Below, one piece after another: positions 1-9,820 of a stretch of 64,000 nt of DNA; position 1 is the first letter of the stretch; each line of letters opens with the position of its first letter. Origin of the DNA: Diatrype stigma (Eukaryota > Ascomycota > Sordariomycetes > Xylariales > Diatrypaceae); NCBI GenBank assembly GCA_022225965.2, contig JAKJXP020000024.1:310001-374000 (forward strand). The letters run 5' to 3'. The position numbers and the translations under genes are program-made. The notes under the pieces were generated by a model. The model ran no database searches and had not been told where the DNA came from. It worked only from the letters and a program-made list of their open reading frames with translations.

Positions 1-1
1 C

Positions 2-637
2 AACGCCGTCAGCTTCATCAACAGCAACTACGGCGGGTTCGGGACGTGCATCGTGCCGCCGGGCTGCGGCTTCACGCTGCAGAACCGCGCGGCCAACTTC
101 TCGCTCGACCGCGGCCACCCCAACGTGCTGGCGCCCCGCAAGCGGCCCTACCACACCATCATCCCCGCGGCCGCGACGACCTTCGGCCTCGGCGACGGCG
201 GCTCCCTGCACAGCGTGTTCGGCGTCATGGGCGGGTTCATGCAGCCGCAGGGCCACGTGCAGGTGCTGCTGGGCCAGGTGGTGGGCGGGCTGTCGCCGCA
301 GCAGGCGCTGGACGCGCCGCGCGTGTGCATCGGGGCGGGGCTGCCGACGCGGAAGAGGAAGCGCGCGGGCAGCCAGGACCCGGACTCGCAGCAGCAGGAG
401 GGGGCCGACGAGGTCACGCGCGACTTGACGGTGTACTGCGAGGAGGGCCTGCCGGCGGAGACGGTCGAGGGCCTCCGCCGGCTCGGCCACGATACCAAGG
501 TCCTGAGCGGCGCGCTGCGGAGCAAGTTCGGCCGCGGGCAGATCATCCGGTGGAGCGTCGATCCCGTGGAGAAGGATATCGGCGTCTGGTCTGCGGGCAG
601 CGATATGCGGGGGGACGGCGCAGCATATCCGCTGTGA
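2..637 (+). CDS. gamma-glutamyltranspeptidase, C-terminal part (partial at window start)
   Basis: This is the 3' end of a gene that enters from the left edge; the frame starting at base 2 is open to the TGA at 635-637 (211 residues seen). Gamma-glutamyltranspeptidases are Ntn hydrolases that cleave or transfer the gamma-glutamyl group of glutathione and related amides. Family signatures visible are RPYHTIIP, then [18 protein letters not shown] and [10 protein letters not shown], which sit in the small-subunit half of the enzyme. The catalytic Thr and the large subunit lie outside the window. Codons are strongly GC-ending. The stretch [17 protein letters not shown] is a low-complexity insertion not expected in the conserved core. 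It converges on the glutaredoxin gene at 1132. The family call is confident; the subtype (secreted GGT or the cytosolic YwrD-like group) is not decided. Confidence 0.88.
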   Translation, partial: NAVSFINSNYGGFGTCIVPPGCGFTLQNRAANFSLDRGHPNVLAPRKRPYHTIIPAAATTFGLGDGGSLHSVFGVMGGFMQPQGHVQVLLGQVVGGLSPQQALDAPRVCIGAGLPTRKRKRAGSQDPDSQQQEGADEVTRDLTVYCEEGLPAETVEGLRRLGHDTKVLSGALRSKFGRGQIIRWSVDPVEKDIGVWSAGSDMRGDGAAYPL

Positions 638-1131
638 GTGGGTGTGGGATTGGGATTGGCGGTGGCTATGGGTATAACTGGAAATGGGAGTGGGAGTGGG
701 AGTGGAAACTTCGGATCTGTTGACTGGAGCGTATGATCTCGACCAGGAGAGGAGAAAAGGGGCTCAAACACTTGAGTGTTATACCGGCACACAGGATAGA
801 AGTAGGACAGAAGTAGTGGTCAAATATGTTAATAGATGCGCATATACCCAACAGCATCCACCAACAAGTGCTCTCTTATAATCGTGCGTAATGTGATATC
901 ACAGTGAGTAGCCATTCATTCATTTCTATTATAAGATGTAGCCTGCTTGCCTGCTTCCCGCAATGCAATTTTCAAAATCGCACTATTGTAGCATAGCCAT
1001 GGAGGGATCGATCGATCATAACAACTGTACACCAGAAATTCTCTCGTATCAATCGTTCACCCTGTCTACCAGCCAGTGCATATGCGATCTTCTGTCATTA
1101 TCCCCACCCACATCCCCTTTCATCGTATTCC
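638..1131. other. convergent intergenic stretch
   Basis: This 494-bp gap lies between two convergent genes and must hold both 3' UTRs. A short GGGAGT repeat at about 684-706 is the only pattern seen. No coding frame was recognised. Confidence 0.5.
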
Positions 1132-1919
1132 CTAGTTCGACTCATTAGGACCCGCCTCGGAACCTTCCAGAGGTGCCAGAACGGCCTTCTCCTCGAGCAG
1201 CTTAGCTAATGAGCCGTCTTGGTGCATCGAAACGAGGATATCGCAGCCGCCGACGAACTCCTTGTCAAGGTACAACTGCGGTATGGTGGGCCAGTCGGAG
1301 AACTCTTTGATGCCTACATGCCGCAAGATATGTCAGTTAGTCGATTCTTGAGCTGCTCTTACAACAAAACCGATAGCAATAACTACCATCACCAGCACAA
1401 CTCTGCCACCACTACCACTACCAACTTCGCAAGGAAAAGAGAGTCAAGAACAAAGGTGCAGCATGACTCCGCAGCGCAACACCCAACATCACATACCATC
1501 TCTCAGCTCCGGATCCTCCAAGACGTTGAAGGCGGCGAACTTGTTCGGGTCGACGCCCTGCAGACCGAGGATCTGGACACTTGCACGCGAGAACCCGCAC
1601 TGGGGCATCTCGGGGGTGCCCTTCATGAAGAGCACGACGGGGGCCGAGGCGACGGCCTTCTCGATGGCCTGTCGTGTTTGGTCTGAGAGCAGGCGCTGCT
1701 GGAACCGGGAGAGGAACGGGGAGGAGAGGGGGTTGGCGGCGGCTGTCTGTCGGGCGAGGGGCCGGGGTGCTACCTGCCGGAAGGTCTGCGATCGTCGGGA
1801 AGGTCTAGGTTAGCTGGGCGCTCGACTTCTCTCGGCGACGAGAGTTACCTGGTTACAGGAGCCATGTGGGATGAGGGAGGGGCTTGACTTACGGCAGTCA
1901 ATGCTCGGCGCGTGAACAT
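1132..1919 (-). CDS. GRX5: mitochondrial monothiol glutaredoxin (Grx5 type)
   Basis: Three exons on the minus strand, 1919-1893, 1785-1497 and 1313-1132, join in frame to 165 residues. Donors are GTAAGT and GTATGT; acceptors are CAG and TAG. Monothiol CGFS glutaredoxins carry and hand over 2Fe-2S clusters in the mitochondrial iron-sulfur assembly line. The N-terminus (MFTRRALTA, then many Arg, Ala and Gln with no acids) fits a matrix-targeting presequence. The core shows [33 protein letters not shown] with the CGFS active site (codons near 1590-1601), WPTIPQLY and GGCDI, all in the expected order. The length fits fungal Grx5. The tail after [13 protein letters not shown] is acidic and short. 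No frameshift was seen, and both introns keep the glutaredoxin frame. Confidence 0.94.
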
Positions 1920-2504
1920 TGTGTGGTTGTGTGCCTGTGGGGTTTTCTAGAAGAACAATAGTCACCCGTAAACCGACTGTCTACGCGTTGAATATCTCGG
2001 TATAAGTACGAAGTACGGCAGGCAATAGTAAGTAGGTATGCGGCGACGGCAAAGATGACCTTAGGCGAACTTCTTGGATGATTTTTAATGGATCGCCTCC
2101 GAATGGGCCGATGATGTAGTGGAGCTCCAGTGCAAGGGTAGCTGGTGCCACAGTGGCACACGGTCACTAGCAGTGGTCAAGTGACCAATCAGCGTTCGAG
2201 CGCATTCTGATGTCACTGCAGGTGTCGCTCTCCAGCTGCTTAAAGGACCCCGCCAATACTCCGATAATGGTGATACCCGTGGACCTATGGTCCTATGGTG
2301 GCATCCAAGGCTTAATAATTACATACAAAGGCAACTTCAAATACTGACATGGTATGAAAATAGAACCACACGATTGGCTAAGGGTAACGCTAACTTGTAG
2401 ACAACGTGGTTGATGTATATGTGCCATACCGATCGCCTTTATTTGATTTTTGACACCACAAGCTACAGCTGGTTATAGCATTTAGAGGCTATCGATAGGT
2501 ACCG
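1920..2504. promoter_or_regulatory. divergent intergenic region, glutaredoxin / PPC decarboxylase
   Basis: This 585-bp stretch separates two genes that point away from each other, so both promoters should lie here. A GTGGCACACGGTCACTAGCAG segment near 2153 and an AT-rich segment at 2390-2470 are visible. No known binding site can be assigned from sequence alone. Confidence 0.5.
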
Positions 2505-4325
2505 ATGAATGTGATCATGTCACAAGCACCCCCCATAGAGGAATTAACAGCCTCACTACACGACAACAAGAAGCATCTCCTACTTGCAGCATCAGGTTCA
2601 GTAGCAACGGTATGGTGCCCCCCTTTCTATCAGTTTCAGGCATGGCTCCTCATTCTAACAAGTCCATTCCTAGTACGTCGGTCAATCTTTCTCTACATGT
2701 CTATCTACCTTTCGCCGACCCCCGTAAATAAGGGGGGCGAGGAGACAAAGGAGGAACCAAGCCACCCAGATATATATTCTTAAGAATGTTCTGGTCGCTT
2801 TCTGTAAACTGACCACAACTACACCAGCATCAAGCTCCCAAACATCATCCAGGCGCTCTCGGTCCACCATGATCTATCTATCCGGGTTCTGCTCACGCCC
2901 AGCGCCGCCCGCTTCCTCGCCGGCCAGTCCCCGGAGCAGCCTAGCCTCGCCTCCCTCACGGACTTGCCCAATGTTGACGGGGTATATGGCGATACGGATG
3001 AGTGGCGGCAGCCTTGGACACGGGGGAATGCCATCCTGCATATCGAGCTGCGACGGTAAGTTTTTCATCGTGTATATATTACTTCGTCTCCCGATGCCCC
3101 TTTCCACCATCCCATTTCCCCGTCTTTACCAATAGCAGGGAGCTATATGCAGAGACGACGGGACCTGTCGATAATTAATCGATCATAATTTTCTTTCTTC
3201 TTCCTCCTCCCCCAGCCTACTCTTTCCTCTAAACCCTCACATTGACGTGACGTGACTAACAAACACAACAGATGGGCTGACATCCTCGTCATCGCCCCGC
3301 TGAGCGCCAACACCCTCGCCAAAATCGTCGGCGGCATGGCCGACGGGATCCTGACGAGCGTCGTGCGGGCCTGGGACGCGCGCGGCGAGCTCGACTCGGA
3401 TGTTCTTGCGCTTCGTGAGGGCCAGCAGGGCACCGGCAGTGGTGATGGCGTCGGTGTGCCCGGCGAGGCGGAAGCGCCGCCGTTAATAGCAGCAGCAGCA
3501 GAGGGACTAGCTTCAGGTGGCAGTGGCAGCAACGTCGCGAGTACAAGAAGGATAACGAAAAAGAAGCACATCATCGTGGCACCTGCCATGAATACGGCGA
3601 TGTGGCGGCATCCGGTGAGTTGCTTGTTTTGTATATTCACACCCTACATATCCCGGGTTTGATACGTCGATGCACCGCGCCTTCTCCTCCCCCGATCCCC
3701 CTCCTGTTCACTTCTCCTGTTCACTTCCCCCTCTTTCCTCAACCAGCTCTGCGAGTACCTCGCAACACACAAGCAACGGCAATCATCAACAAAGCAACCG
3801 TAGACTTCCTAAGACTGACAAAAGCCACAGGTAACAGCGAAGCAAATCCGCGTCCTGGAGAAAGAATGGGGCGTCGGCAACCAGGAGAGCGGTAGGAATA
3901 GCGAAGAGGTATCAACCGAACATAAGAACGACGCCGCCGCTGCCACCCTCGCCACCACCTCCACCGTCGCTACCAGCAGGACGCAGCACCTCAAGGACAG
4001 AAACGGCCATCATGACGACTACGATTCGAACGAACCCCGCGACGAAGAAGAGGGCGGCTGGTTCGAGGTCCTTCGGCCGCAGACAAAGCTTCTGATGTGT
4101 GGTGATCGAGGGGATGGTGAGTCGCTTCTTCTTCTTCTCTTTTTGCCCTTCAGCAAACCAATCACACACACACACACACCCTTGCCTCGCTTACTGGTTC
4201 CTCGTGTGGATGGATGATCGCCTGGCTAACCGGGGTGGATGTGATGTTAATTACGATACACAGGAGCTATGCGCGAGTGGACCGAGATCGTTCGGGTCAT
4301 CGAAGACCGCCTTGGGCTGAACTGA
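2505..4325 (+). CDS. phosphopantothenoylcysteine decarboxylase (flavoprotein), CoA biosynthesis
   Basis: This HFCD-family flavoprotein decarboxylates phosphopantothenoylcysteine to phosphopantetheine, the third step from pantothenate to CoA. Exons run 2505-2609 (or 2614), 2828-3055, 3272-3614, 3831-4116 and 4264-4325. Signatures are LLAASGSVAT, KLPNIIQAL, LHIELRRWADILVIAPLSAN, APAMNTAMWRHP (substrate-binding PxMNxxMW) and LLMCGDRGDGAM. Junctions two to four are clean. The first is odd: the good GTATGG donor after codon ACG leaves the frame one base out of step with exon 2 (C-ATC-AAG). A poor donor (GTGCCC at 2615) would restore it and give 342 residues. Two low-complexity insertions break the core: Ala/Gly/Ser after RAWDARGELD, and an Ala/Thr/Asp-rich segment in exon 4. 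The intron before 4264 carries a CA repeat. The enzyme call is firm; exon 1 is not. Confidence 0.88.
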
Positions 4326-5267
4326 CGGACGGACGAAGCGAGATGGGGTGATGAGGGGGGAGGAAAAGAAGTAAGGGCTTTGATATAAAAACCATTCACT
4401 ACCATTGCCCACATATTATTCCGGCCAATACACGGACACGACGTTTTGATCAATACGACAATGAGTGAAGTGTTACTCTAACCACCCATACATATCCATC
4501 AGACCCATGCGATGGGGATGGTATCGGTGGTCTTTACTACTTAATTGCTTCACACTTCCACTATACCCGCATTTTATCAGAACTTTAGCACTGCACAAGC
4601 ACAAGTATCATAGTATATCAGCTCTTGCCATCCATTGATCGCCGGATTGACAGCCATCAATCTCGTACGGTCGTCCTGTATTCCTCTCCCGAGATGCTAG
4701 TACGTAGTAGTGATACAAAGTGCTCTGGTGTTTGTGAGTTGAGCACATGGTTTCGTGTTTTTACATTCATTTCAGCCGGCAATTATTCGTTCATCCATCC
4801 ATCCATTCACCTGCCTGTCCACCGGCCTACCCTCTCCCTCCTTTCCCCTATGCCACCTAAAGCCCTGACTTCCAGTACACACTTTCATAGAACCGCGCGA
4901 CTTCTTGCAAAAAATGAAATCAGCCTGTCCATGAATGTATGGTGTTGCAATGAGGTACAACAAGAAAGGGATTGGAATCGCTCTGATTACAATGCAAAGC
5001 GGCGCAATGCCACCAACCTCCTCATTCACCCTCTCTCCCCCCAAAAAAGCAAAAATGTCCATGAACTCCTAGAATGCATTTGTGTTTCTCGTCGACAACT
5101 CCTACTGAACGACACCCGTATCCTTGTTTTCGGGGGCAACTGTCCGATATACGAACTTGTGTACCTATCTGATGAAACACAGAAGCAAGCTCGATCCCCG
5201 CCGAGAACGAAAGGAAGAAAAGTCGGTAATAATTATATCCACACAGGCCTGGTAAATGCTACTGGCC
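4326..5267. other. convergent intergenic stretch
   Basis: This 942-bp gap lies between two genes that end towards each other. It holds a short CCAT repeat near 4793-4806. A 219-codon open frame crosses it but has no recognisable domain and is judged fortuitous. Confidence 0.5.
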
Positions 5268-8200
5268 CTAGTAATTGCTACTGACCAGGTCAGCCGGATC
5301 GTGGCGAAAGGTACATTTGTCGCCCTTGGTGCACTGGTCCTTGGCCCAGAATGTACACGGCTTGGTACCAATAAGGCTGCGGTTGATGCCGCGGCTGTCT
5401 CGGTCTCCGCCGCTGCGGCCGGTGGTGCCATGCGGCCGGTTGTTATTGTTATTCCGGCGGTCGCGATCCCGATCGCGATCCCGACGGGCCTGGTCGCCGT
5501 CGGTCTGGCGCTCTTGTCCGTAAGAAGTGGCAGAGGCTTGTTGCTGGCCCTGAGCCTGGTTCTGGTATTGCTGATAGTACGCGGCCCATTGCGCAGCAGT
5601 GGCATCAGCGCTGGAACCCGCGGCAGGTTGTTGTTGCTGCTGCTGCTGTTGGTAAGCAGTCTGTCCATGGTTCTGAAGTTGCGCGTAGTATGCCATCCAC
5701 GCCGCAGTATTTGCGTCAGTGTTGGAGGTGGTGAGCTGAGCTGCCGCGGGTACCTGGGGTTGGGCAACCGAAGTTGGTTGGCTGAGGGTTCTGAGGAGAG
5801 ACTGGATGTCGGTTCCTGCGGATATTTGAGGCTGCGCGGCAGGTTGCTGCTGAGTAGACATATTTGCCTGATTTGCCTGGATCGCCTGGACCTGCTGCAG
5901 CATTTTTGCGTAAGGGTTCGCGTCTTGCTGCGGCGGCTGCTGGGGAGTCGGGGCTTGAGGATACGCGGTAGTCGCGTTTGAAGTCAGGACTTTTGCAGCG
6001 TTCGCATTATGACCAGCCCACCACTCCTTCACACGGTCGGGGTTATCCCGAAGCCACTTGGGAGGTTCCGTAGGAGGGAATGGTTTGTCCTTGAATTCCT
6101 CAATGACGGACTCGATCGCATCAGCCGCTTCTTGGGTTTTCTGGTCAGGGTAATCGTAGCGCCGCTGAGTCTTGGGATGAGTTGGGTCGTACGGGTTCGG
6201 GTCGAGCCATTTGGTCACCCGGTTCGACTGGAGTAGTTCCAGAACCTCTGAATCTCGTTGTTCCTGCGTCATCATGCGTGCCGAAGAATGCGCTTCAGAC
6301 GAATCAGCGTTCCGTGTCGAATTAAAACCTGCAGTGATGGCAAGTCTTCCAATTGCCTGTTGTGCTGCACCGATGCTGCCAAATTGTCGGGATTCTAGAG
6401 CGCGGCGGTAATTTTCGTGGGCTCTGTGGTTGTTTGGTGCTGGGGCAACGGATGGTTGAGAAGGTAGCTCGGCAACCGCTTTGTGGGGGGGAGATCGAGG
6501 GGAAGCAGGAATCTCTGATGTCGTTGTATAGATGCTCATCAATTCACGAGATTCGTAATCGTTGATGAATTTGCGCTGTGGACTGTCTGGCTTTTGAGAG
6601 CCCGCACGACGCTCAAAATTCTTAGCCACCTGCTCTTGGCTCAGGCTGCGTTCAGACACAGAGAGGTCTTTCCACTTCCTCAAAGCAGTCTCCTTCACGT
6701 CATCATCATCGTCCTCTTCTGACTCTTCGCCATCTTCCTTATCTTTCTTGCCTCGCGTAAGCAACTTCAGCATTTGTCCTTCTGACCGATTGTCACGTGC
6801 ATCACGTAACTGGTTCCTAGCTCGGCCTTCGTCTTCTGCGGAGTCATGCTCGAAATAGCGGTACTGGACAAGCTGGTCCTCAGGGGCCCATGTTACTGTT
6901 CGCCCTCTGCGACTCTCCTTGCGGAGTCTACGAGCTTTCTCTTCTTCACTTTCGGGTCGTCCTTCCGGCTCCTCACGTGGCTTTGGTGCCTCCTTTGGTT
7001 TCGCGATCTCTTCAAGCAGGCTGCCAAAGACTGATCGCTGGGGCTGGGGTTCGGGTTTCTTAGCTACTGGCTTGACGAGAGGTCGCGACTTCCCAGGGAG
7101 GATGGATGCCGACGATTTTGGCCGTGTCTGCGCCGTTGCTGTCGTGACTGTTCCAGATTGGGTTGCTGAAGAGCTCGCAGGAGCAGTCGATGACTGCTTG
7201 TTAGCTGCCGGCGTCCCAAGGTTGCCCTCGACCGCCACTTTCTTCGAGGATCGTGCATCAGAATCATCATCTCTAGGTCGCTTCGTAGATGTTCCATTGC
7301 TGACTTTCCTGGCAGATTCCAAGCCAGCGTACTTGATTGGCTGCATTCTCTTCAAATCCGAGGCGCCGCTTTTCGTGGCCGGATCTTTCTTTATAGCCTG
7401 GGACTTGGGTAGAGCTGCTATTTCCTTTGTTGAGGGTACAGGTGTTGTAATAGAGGCTTTCGGGGCTTTCTTGCTGTCCTGGGCCACCGTAGACGCTTGT
7501 AGTCGTTGTTTATCGCATTCCTTGGCGTTGTCAAAGATTTGCTTTAGATACTGGCGACTCTCGGTATCAAGGTCTTTCTGGTACTTGGTTCGCAGCTGTT
7601 CTAGCTTCAATTTACCGAGAAACTCCGTACTTAGTGTGGTAAATTCGGAGATGAGGTAAAGAACAGATTTCGGTGCGGGTCCGTTGTAGTCCTTGGCCGT
7701 GTAACAATAACGCACAAAGTTCAGAAGAATGATGGTCAGCTTCTGGTTCTTGCCCATGTTCTCTAGAATCGAATCGACGCCATATTTGTTGGTCGCCTCG
7801 ACGGCGACATGGATTAGTTCGGTTTGACGTTTGAGGGCATTCTGCAAGGCCCTTGCCTGAGCATCTTTCTGCTCTGCGACGGCCTCCTTATGGTCTTTGT
7901 TGAGGGTTTTATGTTTAGCCCACAGCTCTTCTATCAGACTACCGTACTCTGATATTGCTACGGCAATTGCGTTCTGCTGGGGTGGATCGGCAGGGTCCTG
8001 CCAAACAATCTTGACGGCCTTCTGCTCAATCACCTTGGCAGTGTCTTCAGGGGAGATGACAGCAGACTTGATCTATCATAATCGATATGTTAGCATGTCT
8101 AGTCTTGGGGGAGGGGAGATGGTCACATCATAGACTATGTCCTGACAGCGACGGCTCACGGACACTACGTCGGCTGAAGTCCCGAGTAGTAATATGAACC

Positions 8201-9820
8201 AGAAAGACATGAGAAAACACTATGAAGTTATGCGGAGAGTTCGTCAAGATATCGCCGGTGACATCTAGGCTAAGAACCCATTTCTTTCCGCCGGCCCACT
8301 CCCAATGACTACGAAATGATACGAAATAGAAAAGTTGGGAGTAATATACCTCTCTAGCCCGTTTGTCGATATCGTCCTCCTCATCTGAAGCATCCGAAAA
8401 ATCATCAGTCGCTACCTTGGTCTTACCCTTGGCATCGCCTTTGAGTTTGACTAGAATCAGTGTTAGTTACCAGCGTGAAAGATGACGCAACCTTCGTTAT
8501 TGATAATCCTGGGGTTTCGGGGAGGGAAGGGCCCTTACGTGGCTCGCCGGTTACAGCAAGGAATTCGGTTCTAAGCGCTTGTATCTGCGTCTCAAGCTGG
8601 GCTTTTATACTGTCATTGAAGTTGGGGCTACTCTTGAGCGACTCTGCAGCCTTGATATCACGTTTGATCTCGCCCGGAAGACGAGTAGAGCGTCCGGGAA
8701 CAAGTTTCGTCCGAAGTTGATTATGTTTTAACGTCGTGAACGTTCGCTTGCCATAGTATTTCATTTCGTTTGGTTGGGCCTGCAGTTCCGGATCTGGGAC
8801 ATCTGAGACAAAGGCGTTGGGCAAACCTTCCAAGTTTTTCCATTGGGGTCCAACCGGAGGTTTACCGATGACGGGGCCATCGACTTGGCGGACTTGTGGG
8901 GAAGCAGGCACATTCTGTCCTAGGTGAGTGTTAACCAGAGTACCAATCGGGGCCACTGTCGGAGCCGCTGTCGGAGCCGCTGTCGGAGCCGCTGTCGAAG
9001 CAACTCTCGGGGCAGCTGTTGGAGCAACTGTCGGAGGAGCCGTCGGACCACGATTTGGGGTAGTTGTCAAACCGCGAACCGGAGCAATAGTCGGGGTGCT
9101 ACTCGGGGTACGGGCCGGAGCTTTGGCCGGAGCTTTGACCGGGGCTTTGACCGGAGCTTTGACCGGAGCTCTGATCGGAGCGTTAGCCTGGGGGGCGATG
9201 GGAGGAGGCTGGTGGTATGTCGGAGCCGGCTGCGAAGGTTGCTGAAAATAAGTGGTCGTAGGATCCGGAGTGACTTGGCCCTGATACGGCGACTGGTGAT
9301 GGCCCGGAAACCCCACCGAGAATTGACTACCGACCTGATGGGGTTGGTAGGCAAAAGCAGCATTTGCATAAGGGTGCTGCTGCACTTCGCCGAACTGCCC
9401 ATAGTTAGAAGTGTGAGCACCATGCTGGACGAAAGTAGGCTCTCCCTGAAGCTGATGCTGAGGCTGAGGCTGGGGTTGAGGCTGAGGCTGATGTTGGGAC
9501 TGATGAGGCTGAGATTGGGGTTGGGATTGAGGTTGATGCAGGGGCTGGTGATGAGGTTGAGGGTGTTGATGTTGGTGGGTGCTATCGTAGCCCCATGTAG
9601 GGGGCGAGAAGGTCGGTTCAGCAGCTCCGGTGGCGACGGCGGCAAACTCATGTTGGGTATACTCCGGCACGGGCACGGCTTGCTGGTGCACGGCCTGCTG
9701 GTGCACGGCCTGCTGGTGCACGGCCTGTTGGTGCACGGCCTGCTGGTACGGAGGGTAGTGCGGATGCTGCTGCTGGTGGGGATTCTGCCCGCCGAAGTTG
9801 TACCATGCATTCGGATCCAT
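5268..9820 (-). CDS. PNUTS/Ppn1-like nuclear PP1-targeting protein with CCCH zinc finger
   Basis: I read this as one gene: exons 9820-8539, 8450-8350 and 8072-5268 join in frame (CCA C|TC AAA; GAG|ATC) to 1395 residues. PNUTS proteins dock protein phosphatase 1 on the Pol II termination machinery; the fission-yeast counterpart is Ppn1. Residues 1-427 are Gln/His/Pro-rich with repeated HQQAV and AP[VK] units. Residues 462 to about 650 form a helical domain in the place of the TFIIS-N (LW) domain. Near residue 852 stands RTVTWAPED followed by YRYFEHD, matching the PNUTS RVxF-type docking segment. The C-terminus has a CCCH finger, C-x7-C-x5-C-x3-H, after Gln-rich and Arg/Asp-rich tracts. MDPNAWYNFGG at 9820 is the first ATG in frame. 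The two large open frames start at GTG codons, which argues against two separate genes. The PNUTS call rests on motif order. Confidence 0.78.
8949..9190 (-). repeat. in-frame minisatellites coding Ala/Pro/Thr/Lys repeats
   Basis: GGAGCCGCTGTC recurs in tandem near 8949-8998, and GGAGCTTTGACC-like units recur at 9116-9180. Read on the minus strand they code APTA and APVK repeats in the disordered N-terminal part of the PNUTS-like protein. Confidence 0.75.
9676..9750 (-). repeat. five tandem 15-bp units in coding sequence (HQQAV repeats)
   Basis: Five copies of CGGCCTGCTGGTGCA follow each other with single-base variation. On the minus strand they encode repeated His-Gln-Gln-Ala-Val near the N-terminus of the PNUTS-like protein. 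The unit is a multiple of three, so copy-number change would keep the frame. Confidence 0.9.

Noticed and set aside
3732..3800. Extra exon in the PPC decarboxylase gene (LCEYLATHK)
   Set aside because: It ends in an in-frame TAG, and the following intron would be only 31 nt. Skipping it joins HP directly to VTAKQ, which matches the family.
4625..5284. 219-codon plus-strand frame
   Set aside because: No domain, biased composition, overlaps the 3' end of the PNUTS-like gene, and lies where 3' UTRs are expected.
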